Source: JBEIFW01 sp046081125
GTDB taxonomy: Bacteria > Actinomycetota > Acidimicrobiia > Acidimicrobiales > Ilumatobacteraceae
Reading direction: 5' to 3'
DNA length: 64,000 nt
NCBI GenBank assembly: GCA_046081125.1
Contig: JBJTVH010000007.1
Coordinates: 14,220-78,219, forward strand
The notes beneath the pieces are model-generated. The model did not search any database and was not told the origin of the DNA. It was given only the letters and a program-made list of their open reading frames with translations. Both the position numbers and the translations under genes were made by a program. How positions within the stretch are numbered: the first letter of the stretch is position 1; every line of letters begins with the position of its first letter. Shown one piece after another: positions 53,186 through 59,858 of this stretch.

Positions 53186-53215
53186 TGGCGCTGGACCGCA
53201 ACGACCGCTTTCGCC

Positions 53216-53258
53216 CGCCAGCATGATGGGACCACTTGTCCGCCAGTGTGATGGGACC
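53216..53258 (+). repeat. Short direct repeat, 25-base period
   Basis: CGCCAGCATGATGGGACC (53216-53233) and CGCCAGTGTGATGGGACC (53241-53258) differ at two positions. They may be the end of a lost insertion sequence or a recombination scar next to the tRNA remnant. No transposase is present. Confidence 0.4.
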
Positions 53259-53400
53259 GGGTCGGGGCTCACTGTCGCCCAGCTACCGGAACCGCGTCCC
53301 GAAACTGTCACCCACCTACCGAGGCCACGATGTCCAGTATGAACCGGAACTGCACATCAAGTCTGTTTGTGCACATGTTGTACGCAACCACGTCACCAGA

Positions 53401-53444
53401 CAGCTCAGAGGCCCTCCCGCAACAGCGGAAGGGCCTCTGAGCTG
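53401..53444 (-). terminator. Strong hairpin terminator after the second tRNA-fMet 3' remnant
   Basis: CAGCTCAGAGGCCCT (53401-53415) pairs perfectly with AGGGCCTCTGAGCTG (53430-53444), with a further CCGC/GCGG inside. On the minus strand it follows the tRNA CCA end by about 10 bases, like the hairpin at 45453. It would end transcription of an intact tRNA-fMet gene. Confidence 0.75.
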
Positions 53445-53454
53445 GTTCTTTACT

Positions 53455-53497
53455 TGGTGGCGGGGGCAGGATTTGAACCTGCGACCTTCGGGTTACG
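53455..53497 (-). other. 3' half of initiator tRNA-fMet (attachment-site remnant 2)
   Basis: On the minus strand it reads CGTAACCCGAAGGTC, T arm GCAGG-TTCAAAT-CCTGC, acceptor CCCCGCCACCA. The T stem differs from remnant 1 at paired positions (GCAGG/CCTGC versus AGAGG/CCTCT), so both arms still fold. It also differs at the anticodon (CGT where CAT is expected). The 5' half of the tRNA is absent. The flanks also match remnant 1 for about 100 bases, including the GCCGACAGC just beyond the break. Confidence 0.72.
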
Positions 53498-53660
53498 TGC
53501 CGACAGCGTCTAGTGCGGTCTGATCGGCGCTCGGCTGCGTTGGTGCAGGTGGGGCGCCAATTCGAGGGGTGATCACGCTCGTGTCGTGTGCATCGGTATG
53601 TGCACGTCGGTCGTTGTCGTGTTCGCGCCCGCTCGGGGTCCGCAGACGGGTTCTGTTCGG

Positions 53661-53957
53661 TCAGTGTTCGTCCCACTGGCCGTCGTGGAAGGCGTGGCGG
53701 TGACCGTCGTGCAGGTAGTCCACGTGATCGCCGTGCTGGATCGCTTCGTGGCCGCAGCCGGGGCCGTGTTGGTGGTCGGCGTGGTCGGCGTGCTCTGCGT
53801 GCACGCTCGAGCACTCGTCCCAGTGCCCCTCGTGGATGTGGTGCACGTGGCCGTCGTGGAAGTAGTCGACGTGGTCGCCATGGGTGATCGAGGCGTGCCC
53901 GCAGTCGGCGCCGTGCTGGTGCTGGTGGTCCTCGTGGACCGCATGGGTGGTGCTCAT
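53661..53957 (-). CDS. His-rich metal-binding protein with two tandem repeats
   Basis: A 98-residue protein, about one quarter histidine, with no signal peptide. Two repeats are visible: the first has HQHQHGADCGH, THGDHVDYFHDGHVHHIHEGHWDEC; the second has HQHGPGCGH, QHGDHVDYLHDGHRHAFHDGQWDEH. Each has one CGH and several HGDH/HDGH blocks. The ATG overlaps the ArsR stop (ATGA), so regulator and binding protein are coupled. A 39-residue single-repeat relative lies at 48269. It likely buffers or carries zinc or a similar metal, by inference. I recall similar uncharacterised HGDHVDY proteins near metal transporters. Confidence 0.75.
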   Translation of the reverse strand: MSTTHAVHEDHQHQHGADCGHASITHGDHVDYFHDGHVHHIHEGHWDECSSVHAEHADHADHQHGPGCGHEAIQHGDHVDYLHDGHRHAFHDGQWDEH

Positions 53958-54256
53958 GTTCGTGCCTCCTCGGCATGTCGAATCGCGTCGCGGACGATGT
54001 GGATCACATGGTCGTCGGCGATCACGTAACGGATCTCCTTGCCGTCGCGGCGCCCGACGATCAGGTTTGCCGAGCGCAGCACCCGGAGGTGTTGCGACAT
54101 CAGCGGTTGGCTCACGTCGAGCGAGGCGACCAGCTCGTGCACGCACTGCTCGCCGTGCTCCTCGAGTTCGAGGATCACACCGAGACGAACCGGGTTGCCC
54201 AACACCTTGAGCAACTCGGCGCCCCGCATGATGTTCGGCTGGTCAGCGGGCGGCAC
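53954..54256 (-). CDS. ArsR/SmtB-family metal-sensing repressor
   Basis: A 100-residue winged-helix repressor: LLKVLGNPVRLGVILELEEHGEQCVHELVASLDVSQPLMSQHLRVLRSANLIVGRRDGKEIRYVIADDHVIHIVRDAIRHAEEART. The C-terminal helix carries a complete DxHx10HxxE motif (DDH to HAEE), the SmtB/CzrA alpha-5 zinc site; a cysteine (GEQC) sits in the alpha-3 region. It should release DNA when zinc or a similar ion is bound. A palindrome 7-36 bases upstream is the likely operator. It is coupled to the His-rich gene, so metal excess would induce the binding protein. Confidence 0.88.
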   Translation of the reverse strand: MPPADQPNIMRGAELLKVLGNPVRLGVILELEEHGEQCVHELVASLDVSQPLMSQHLRVLRSANLIVGRRDGKEIRYVIADDHVIHIVRDAIRHAEEART

Positions 54257-54262
54257 CCACTA

Positions 54263-54292
54263 ATTATGCACCTATTCTCATGTGTGCACAAT
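54263..54292. promoter_or_regulatory. Palindromic ArsR operator
   Basis: ATTATGCAC, twelve bases, GTGCACAAT is an inverted repeat with one mismatch. It lies 7 bases upstream of the ArsR ATG in an A+T-rich patch that stands out from its GC-rich surroundings. This is the usual place for ArsR/SmtB autoregulation. Confidence 0.6.
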
Positions 54293-54353
54293 TTTTAGCG
54301 GGTCTCAGCTCTGGCCGGCGGGCCTGCCGCTCAGCCGGCGAAGAGGGAGAGCA

Positions 54354-55034
54354 CTACACCCCGACGATGGTCAACTGGGAGCTGCGGAGCCGCTGCTCGA
54401 CGACGACCGATGCCATGCCTGCGACGGCGAACAGTTCCCGGAGGGATCGATGGTCAGGGTGGTGTTCGGCCGAGACGACGTCGCGATCCCGGATCCACCG
54501 TTGTCGCTGCGCCATCGCGTCAGCGATCTCCTGGCAGCTTGCCGCGTCGGGGACACCATGCGCCCCACGGGTCACCGACCGCGGCCGCCGTCTTCGCTCC
54601 ACCGTCCGCTCGGAGGGGGACCCGGTCCAGGTGGACGAAGACGCCGCCTGGCGCGATCAACGAGCGGATCTCGGCGAGCAGATCGGCGAAACGGGCCGGT
54701 GGGAAGTAGTGCAGCACCTGTACCGCCATGATGACATCGACGGGGACTTCGATTGATCGGGTCCAGTCCGAGCCACCCAGGTCGGCGTCGACGACGTGAA
54801 CCCTGGCACCATGCGCCGATGCCGGGCCGAGCTGGTGGAGACGTCGCAGTACCGGGTCGATCTCGACGCCGACGAGCCGAGCCGACGGGAGCGACGCGGC
54901 CAGGCGAGCCAACAGCGTGCCCGTACCGGAGCCGAGCTCGACGACGACACTCGACTGGTTGGCCAGTCGCTAGGTGAGGTGATCCACATCGAGTCAAGGA
55001 GCTCGGCCCGACCTTCGAGGTAGTGATCGCTCAT
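54354..55034 (-). pseudogene. SAM-dependent methyltransferase, two frameshifts
   Basis: The gene reads across three frames. First MSDHYLEGRAELLDSMWIT from the ATG at 55034. Then VVVELGSGTGTLLARLAASLPSARLVGVEIDPVLRRL (SAM motif I) through VDVIMAVQVLHYFPPARFADLLAEIRSLIAPGGVFVHLDR. Then ASCQEIADAMAQRQRWIRDRDVVSAEHHPDHRSLRELFAVAGMASVVVEQRL to the stop at 54354. Frame changes fall near 54975 and 54560. Coding sequence may extend upstream to 55154, where it meets the zur promoter. The substrate is unknown. Confidence 0.7.
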
Positions 55035-55137
55035 CGGCTCCCATCCCGCGAACAGCTGCTGCGACGCATTGTCGTGTTGCGACCCGATCCCGGCTGCGTC
55101 TGGCGGCGTCTGAATCGGTCGGATCGTAGCTATCTCG

Positions 55138-55152
55138 GACTCGCTCCGATTC
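55138..55152. promoter_or_regulatory. Zur-box-like palindrome before zur copy 2
   Basis: GACTCGCTCCGATTC matches the GAATCGTTCCGATTC motif at 13 of 15 positions. It lies 31 bases before the ATG of the second Zur gene, mirroring the arrangement at 52331. It also sits at the 5' end of the divergent methyltransferase remnant. Confidence 0.58.
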
Positions 55153-55183
55153 ACGTGGAGCGCGTTCGGCGTAGCATGTCGGC

Positions 55184-55630
55184 ATGGCCGTCGACGTGAA
55201 CGACATCCACCTTCTGGTCGAACGCCGCCTGCGCGATACCGAGCTGGTCTACACGAAGGGCAGGCGGGAGATAGTCGAGATGCTGGCGACGATCGCGCGC
55301 CCGACGACCATGCAAGAACTCCTCGATCGCCGACCCCGGCTCAACCAGGGCTCGATGTACCGGAACATGACCGACCTCGAAACCGCCGGGGTCGTGCAGA
55401 AGGTCGTCGGAGCCGACGACCGCACCCGCTACGAACTCGCCGAGCACCTGATCGGCCACCACCACCACAGCATCTGCAGTCAGTGCGGCACGGTCGACGA
55501 CTTCACCGTCTCTTCGAGGGTGGAGAAATCACTCGAAGCGGCACTTGAGCGCGCGCTCGGCGAAGCTGGCTTCCGCCCGACAGCACACCGGCTCGACGTG
55601 ATCGGCATCTGCGCCAGCTGCGCTGCCTGA
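55184..55630 (+). CDS. zur: Fur-family zinc uptake regulator (Zur), copy 2
   Basis: A 148-residue paralogue of the regulator at 52369. It has LVYTKGRREIVEMLATIARPTTMQELLDRRPRLNQGSMYRNMTDLETAGVVQKVVGADDRTRYELAEHLIGHHHHSICSQCGTVDDF and a C-terminal GICASC pair. All histidine and cysteine positions of the zinc sites are kept in both copies. Upstream is a matching box. It stands next to zinc-free L28/L31/L33 genes, classic Zur targets in actinobacteria. Two near-identical Zur proteins may compete for the same boxes or sense different zinc levels. Confidence 0.88.
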   Translation: MAVDVNDIHLLVERRLRDTELVYTKGRREIVEMLATIARPTTMQELLDRRPRLNQGSMYRNMTDLETAGVVQKVVGADDRTRYELAEHLIGHHHHSICSQCGTVDDFTVSSRVEKSLEAALERALGEAGFRPTAHRLDVIGICASCAA

Positions 55631-55656
55631 CCCGTCGGCGAGGAGTGGATCGGCGG

Positions 55657-55827
55657 TCAGCGCTCTTCTTTGAACACCACGTGGCGGGGCAAGACCGGGT
55701 CGTACTTCTTGAGTTCGAGGCGCTCTCGGTCGTTCACCTTGCTCTTCTTCGTCACTTAGGTGTACCGCGTGCATTCGGTGCTCTTGAGCTTAATTATCGG
55801 GCTACGGTCCTTGCTCGCCTTGGCCAT
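55657..55827 (-). pseudogene. rpmG: Zinc-independent ribosomal protein L33, interrupted by TAA
   Basis: From the ATG at 55827 the frame reads MAKASKDRSPIIKLKSTECTRYT, then TAA at 55758-55756, then VTKKSKVNDRERLELKKYDPVLPRHVVFKEER and TGA. L33 normally reads YTYVTKKN here, so a TAC tyrosine codon has become TAA. Both sides of the stop match L33, and the C-terminal zinc cysteines are absent (C-minus form). A GTG right after the stop could only start the C-terminal half. The ATG shares one base with the stop of rpmB. Either a true nonsense mutation or a base error. Confidence 0.8.
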
Positions 55828-56063
55828 CAGACGTTCACCCCGCGGGCCCGCAGCTCGGCAACGACTGACTCGACACCCCGGCGATCGATCGTCTTGATTG
55901 CCCGCGCCGACAGGGTGAGCCGGACCCAGCGGCGCTCGCTCGGCAAGTAGTACCGCTTCCGTTGGATGTTCGCATCCCACCGGCGGTTGGTGCGGCGATG
56001 CGAGTGCGACACCGACTTGCCGAAACCGGGCTTGGTCCCGAAGAGCTGACAGACGTTCGACAT
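55827..56063 (-). CDS. rpmB: Zinc-independent ribosomal protein L28
   Basis: A 78-residue L28: MSNVCQLFGTKPGFGKSVSHSHRRTNRRWDANIQRKRYYLPSERRWVRLTLSARAIKTIDRRG. Zinc-binding L28 has CxxC in this opening (CDVCGK-like). Here the second cysteine is replaced, giving VCQLFG, and no later pair is seen, so this is the C-minus type made when zinc is scarce. It diverges from rpmE with a Zur-like box between them, and its stop overlaps the broken rpmG. Replacing zinc-bearing ribosomal proteins frees zinc for other uses. Confidence 0.88.
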   Translation of the reverse strand: MSNVCQLFGTKPGFGKSVSHSHRRTNRRWDANIQRKRYYLPSERRWVRLTLSARAIKTIDRRGVESVVAELRARGVNV

Positions 56064-56080
56064 GGGTACGACTGTATCGG

Positions 56081-56095
56081 AGTCGGAGTGATTCC
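56081..56095. promoter_or_regulatory. Zur-box-like palindrome in the rpmB-rpmE divergent promoter
   Basis: GAGTCGGAGTGATTC, within the longer ATCGGA...TCCGAT inverted repeat, matches the reverse of the GAATCGTTCCGATTC motif at most positions. It lies 17 bases from the rpmB start and 15 from the rpmE start, so one repressor site could control both directions. Confidence 0.6.
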
Positions 56096-56110
56096 GATAT
56101 TGTGGGGACG

Positions 56111-56371
56111 GTGAAGCGAGACATCCACCCCGACTACCGCCCTGTCGTGTTCGAAGACGTGTCGATCGGCGAGCGTTGGCTGAGCGCCTCGACGGTACGA
56201 ACCGACAAGACGGTCGAGTGGACCGACGGCAACACGTACCCGCTGTTCACCGTCGAGATCTCGAACCTCACGCATCCGTACTTCACCGGCCAGATGAAGA
56301 TCGTCGACACCGCAGGCCGGGTCGAGCGGTTCAACAAGCGATACGGCGCCCGGAAGGCCCCGAAGGTGTGA
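56111..56371 (+). CDS. rpmE2: Zinc-independent ribosomal protein L31 type B
   Basis: An 86-residue L31B: VKRDIHPDYRPVVFEDVSIGERWLSASTVRTDKTVEWTDGNTYPLFTVEISNLTHPYFTGQMKIVDTAGRVERFNKRYGARK. The IHPxYxPVVF start, HPFYTG-like HPYFTG and GRVERFNxRYG are diagnostic of type B, which lacks the CxxC zinc site. GTG 56111 fits the family's MKxDIHP start better than GTG 56102. The stop overlaps the GTG of the following CobW-like gene, so both share the Zur-type promoter. Confidence 0.92.
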   Translation: MKRDIHPDYRPVVFEDVSIGERWLSASTVRTDKTVEWTDGNTYPLFTVEISNLTHPYFTGQMKIVDTAGRVERFNKRYGARKAPKV

Positions 56372-57378
56372 GCAACGACCTGCCTTGGGCCGACCGAGGG
56401 CTCACTCCGGTCACGGTGATCGCAGGAGGCCACGAAGCGGCCGTCTTGGCCGCGCGACTTGCGCTCGGCCTACGTGACGGGGTCTGTCCCGAACAGGTCG
56501 CGGTGGTCGCCGAGGCGCCTGCACCGGAACCCGTCGGCGAGATCGCCTGGCACGTGGTCCGGCCCCTGGAGGGTTCACGGACCGAAGGGTGCGACTGTTG
56601 CCGCGTCCGTCTCGACCTCGTGGGCGCGATCCGGCTGGTGCTCGAACGACCGACTCCCCCGCAGCGTGTACTCGTGGTCGCTTCGGAGTCGAGCGACGTC
56701 TCGACGATCGCTCAGACCCTGCTCTCAGAACCGGCGATGCAGCGTCTGGTCGATCTCGACGGCGTCGTGGCCACGGTCGATGCCGTTGCACGAGCGACAC
56801 GTGTCGCACTCGGCCTCCCGTTCGACGACGAGATGGGGTTGGCGAGGCTTGCGGTCGCCGACCGAGTGCTGGTCTCACGCGCCGACGACCTGACGGACGA
56901 CGCGCTCGGAACGGTCATGCGTTCGCTCCGCACGATCAACAGGTTCGGCTTCATCGCAGCACCGGCCGTGAGCCCGATCGACATGAGCGCGATCGTCGAT
57001 CTGCGAGCGTGGCACGGCGCACCACCGCTCGGCTCGGCCCGAATGGTCGAGCCCGTCGTGGTCGCCGATGGCACTCAGTGGCCGGTCACGGTACGTTGCG
57101 AGCTGGACGGCTTCTGCGACGCCGACGCGGTCGACGAGTGGTTCGTTCACCTGATCGCGCAGCTCGGTTCGCGGCTGCTGAGGCTCCAGGGTGCGGTGGC
57201 CGTCGACGGACACGAGCACCGGGTCTGCTGTCGCGGCGTTCGCAGCTTCGCGATCAGTCACTCCGAGACGGAACATCGTGCCGACGAGCGCTCTCCGCTG
57301 AGCATCGTCGCAGTAGTGGGTTACGGCCTCGACGCCGACGCCGTACGTGCCGAGTTCGAAGCCACCCGCGCACGCTGA
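56368..57378 (+). CDS. Divergent CobW-like protein lacking the P-loop
   Basis: A 336-residue protein in the CobW position after rpmE. The order of elements matches CobW: the first strand VTVIAGGHEAAVLAAR stands where GFLGAGKTT should be, EGCDCCRVRLDLVGAI keeps a CxCC metal motif near residue 76, VLVVASESSDVSTIAQTL replaces the switch region, VVATVDAVARAT follows, and a CobW C-terminal domain starts near 240 (VTVRCELDGFCDADAVDEWFVHLIAQLGSRLLRLQGAVAVDG). The Walker lysine and NKxD motif (VSRADDL) are lost, so it probably does not hydrolyse GTP but may still bind zinc. GTGA overlap with rpmE. Confidence 0.78.
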   Translation: MSNDLPWADRGLTPVTVIAGGHEAAVLAARLALGLRDGVCPEQVAVVAEAPAPEPVGEIAWHVVRPLEGSRTEGCDCCRVRLDLVGAIRLVLERPTPPQRVLVVASESSDVSTIAQTLLSEPAMQRLVDLDGVVATVDAVARATRVALGLPFDDEMGLARLAVADRVLVSRADDLTDDALGTVMRSLRTINRFGFIAAPAVSPIDMSAIVDLRAWHGAPPLGSARMVEPVVVADGTQWPVTVRCELDGFCDADAVDEWFVHLIAQLGSRLLRLQGAVAVDGHEHRVCCRGVRSFAISHSETEHRADERSPLSIVAVVGYGLDADAVRAEFEATRAR

Positions 57379-57436
57379 TCCGCATGATGACTCTCAACCG
57401 GGCCGGACGCGGCATCGACCTGAGCGTCTGATCGAC

Positions 57437-58426
57437 ATGGACGTCGTCACGAGCGTGGAGATCGTCTGGCGTCACTCGATGCCGGATGCAGCCAGACACC
57501 TCGCCTGGACCGATCTCGGTCTTGTCATCGCTCGCGACGACGGGCACGTCGTCCTCGTCGACGACTCGACGGCGGGTGTTCGACACGTGCTCGACGTCAG
57601 CGCTCCGCCGACGGCGCTCGCCGCCGCCGGCGAGGCGATGGTCGTCGGAGGCCTCGACGGCAGCCTCACGCACCTCGCACGTGGCGCACGCACCGTCTGG
57701 CACGTCGCAGAACCGATCGTTGCAGCTGCATGCGTGCGTGGAACCGTGATCGTCGGCCACGGGACCTCTGCGCGCGCCGTCATGCCGCATCCGATCGACG
57801 CGCTCGACGGCGGCGTCGGTTCGGTCACGGCGATCGGGTGCGCCGCCGGGCGGCTGGCAGCGATCGGCGGCACCACCGGTCTCGCATGGGTCGACACCGG
57901 CCTCCTCGTCGTGGACGGTCGGATCGACCTGCCGACGATCGTGTCGGTGGCACACGATCCTCGAGAACGTGTGGTGGCATGTGGCGACCTCGGCGGCTCC
58001 ATCCATGTGCTCCGACCGGGGACCGGTGAGGCGAACGAGCTCACCGGTTATCCCGATCGCGTCGACCTGATCGCGTTTGCGGCGAGCGGCCGTGCCCTGT
58101 GCGCCTGCGCGTCGGACGAGATGACGGTGTGGCCGGTCGACGACGACGGTGCGGTCGACGAGCCCGAACCACTTCGGCTCGTCGGACACGACGAGCCGAT
58201 CACTGCCCTTGCTGCGAGCGAGGTCGACGACCTCGCCGTGACAGGAGATGCGTCAGGTCTCGTGCGGGTCTGGGCGCCGCTGCTGCTCGACCGTCCGGTG
58301 GCGACGCTGCGAACCGAAGGCGTGGTCCTCTCGATCTCCTGGCGTCCCGACGGGCGCAGCTTCGCGATCAGCTCGTCGGCGGGGACGCTGCTGTTCGCCG
58401 ACGTACGGCCAGGCGCCGTCGTCTGA
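57437..58426 (+). CDS. WD40-like beta-propeller paired with the divergent CobW
   Basis: A 329-residue protein with degenerate WD repeats: HLAWTDLGLVIARDDGHVVLVDD, ALAAAGEAMVVGGLDGSLTHL, SVAHDPRERVVACGDLGGSIHVLRPG, ALAASEVDDLAVTGDASGLVRVWAPL and SISWRPDGRSFAISSSAGTLLFAD. It corresponds to the WD40 protein at 46781, and both follow a CobW-like gene. There is a 58-base gap after the CobW-like gene rather than an overlap. It is convergent with the methyltransferase gene at 58471. The role is unknown. Confidence 0.72.
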   Translation: MDVVTSVEIVWRHSMPDAARHLAWTDLGLVIARDDGHVVLVDDSTAGVRHVLDVSAPPTALAAAGEAMVVGGLDGSLTHLARGARTVWHVAEPIVAAACVRGTVIVGHGTSARAVMPHPIDALDGGVGSVTAIGCAAGRLAAIGGTTGLAWVDTGLLVVDGRIDLPTIVSVAHDPRERVVACGDLGGSIHVLRPGTGEANELTGYPDRVDLIAFAASGRALCACASDEMTVWPVDDDGAVDEPEPLRLVGHDEPITALAASEVDDLAVTGDASGLVRVWAPLLLDRPVATLRTEGVVLSISWRPDGRSFAISSSAGTLLFADVRPGAVV

Positions 58427-58470
58427 TCCGCGCTGAGCGCCGGCCCGCCGTGCGGGCGGGCGACGTCCGC

Positions 58471-59827
58471 TCAGGTCGAGGTGACCGGACGCGTTGCGAC
58501 GTGCAACGTCCGCGCTGCGAGGACGAAGACGTCGGGTCGGTGGTGCACGCTGTCGGAGCGGGCTGGATCGACGAGCGCGGCGATCGCCGCTCGGTCGTCG
58601 GGCTCCAGACGATCACCGAGCCGATCTGCCGTGGTGGCGAGGGTGTCGGCGACGAGCTGGCGGTGCGCGACACCCAGCGGTGCAGGCACGTCAAGCAGGA
58701 ACGAGCGTGAATGCGTCTGCTCGAGACCCGCAGCGATGAGGAGCCCGTCCCAACCGATGTCTGCAGCGACGGTCGCCCAGGCCGGTCGGACGGTCGACCA
58801 GAACCAGTCGACGGTGGCGGCGTGCAGGCGGGATTCGAGGTCTGGCTCACCGAGTCCGCACTCGGTCGGGAGATGCCGGCCGGGAAGGCCGCCCTCGCCG
58901 ATCACCAGACGACCGCCCGGAGCGACGAGTCGCGCCAGTCGTTCGATGGTCCGTCGCTGGTCGTCCGTGTGATGAACCACGGCCCCGGCGTGGAGCAGGT
59001 CGAAGGTGCCGTCGAGCTCGGTGGGAAGGTCGGCACGGTCGAGATCGAGGTGCAGGGTCGCGACCGTCACCCCGTCGGGCTGCCGTCTCCGAGCGAGCGC
59101 CAGCAACGCTGCGTCGGTGTCGATCAGGGTGAGGTGGCCATGTGGTCCGACGCTCGCCGCCAACGACGCTGCGAATCCGCCGGCGCCCGACCCGATGTCG
59201 GCGATCCGGCTGCCAGGTGCGAGATCGAGCCACGCTGCCATCTCGTCGTGGACACCTCGCCACGCCGTATCCGCCCGGGCCAGCTGATCGGCCATCGCCC
59301 ACCAGTCGAACGCGTCGTGGCTGTGGCTGCCGTCGTGGTTGCGGTGGCCGGTCCCGGGGCCCGGCGTGAGTCGGCGACGGCGCCAGACGGTGGCGAGCCG
59401 GTGATCGACCTGTGGCTCGGCGTGCGTTCGGGCCAAGCCGTGGCGACGGTCGAAGCGAGCCGCGTCGACATTCGCGGCGATGTGTTCCACCAGGAGTTGC
59501 TCATTACCTGCGGGGAGCGCGGCCACGAGGTGCTCCACGAGCGCCGCACCCGCTCCGGTCGATCGTCGCGCCGGGTGAACGTAGAGCTTCCAGAGCACCG
59601 GAACGCCGTCGAGGTCACCGAGGTGCGCGAGTCCGATCACCTCATCGTCGTCGGTCGCGATGGTGACGCGCCCCACGGCGATGTCGGGGTCGAGCGCCGA
59701 GCCCCACCACGAGTTCAGGAGACCGGCGGCGTACTCGCTCCCGACGAGGGGCGAGTAGTACCGTGGCGAAGGCGTCGATGGCCGGTCGATCCGTGGCGGT
59801 GGCTCGTCGGAGGTCCGTCTCGGTCAT
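58471..59827 (-). pseudogene. GNAT-methyltransferase fusion, one frameshift
   Basis: An ATG at 59827 reads MTETDLRRATATDRPAIDAFAT, the start of a GNAT domain. One frame over it continues YYSPLVGSEYAAGLLNSWWGSALDPDIAVGRVTIATDDDEVIGLAHLGD and the GNAT core LWKLYVHPARRSTGAGAALVEHL, so a single base is missing or extra near 59760. After a His-rich linker (GHRNHDGSHSHDAFDWW) a SAM methyltransferase domain follows: MAAWLDLAPGSRIADIGSGAGGFAASLAASVG to HAGAVVHHTDDQRRTIERLARLVAPGGRLVIGEGG. Without repair, translation could still begin at GTG 59676 and make a nearly full fusion. It lies 31 bases after the VWA gene, probably the same operon. Confidence 0.7.
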
Positions 59828-59858
59828 GGGTTCGTGGCTCCAACGGCGATGGGGTCGG

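Larger units (their letters stand above)
52871..53400. other. Degraded intergenic stretch
   Basis: About 530 bases without an intact gene. From the left: an open frame of 61 codons at 52878-53063 that matches nothing I know, an antitoxin-like remnant at 53081-53185, and a short direct repeat at 53216-53258. I see no other structure before the terminator at 53401. It looks like decayed DNA at the junction of two integrated segments. Confidence 0.5.
45505..53497. mobile_element. Putative genomic island between two tRNA-fMet 3' remnants
   Basis: An 8-kb segment is bounded by two direct copies of a tRNA-fMet 3' half plus terminator, and contains a self-contained zinc-uptake gene set (CobW, WD40, ferredoxin-like, ZnuABC, MshD, Zur). 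Both remnants point left, so the intact tRNA 5' part should lie to the right, possibly beyond the window. A second, related zinc set begins after the right remnant. No integrase or transposase is recognisable inside, so the boundaries rest on the repeats only. Confidence 0.45.

Noticed and set aside
53216..53258. CRISPR array or insertion-sequence end
   Set aside because: Only two short copies, no spacers of regular length and no transposase; reported as a simple repeat.
53455..53532. A complete tRNA-Thr (CGT anticodon) gene
   Set aside because: The anticodon loop lacks U33 and there is no matching 5' half; T arm and acceptor match initiator tRNA.
53586..54029. A plus-strand valine-rich membrane-like protein of 147 codons
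   Set aside because: It is the complement of the His-rich gene; GTG/GTC runs are the reverse of CAC/GAC codons.
55756..55758. Recoding of the rpmG stop
   Set aside because: The codon is TAA, not TGA, and L33 has tyrosine here; there is no reason to expect selenocysteine or another recoded residue.
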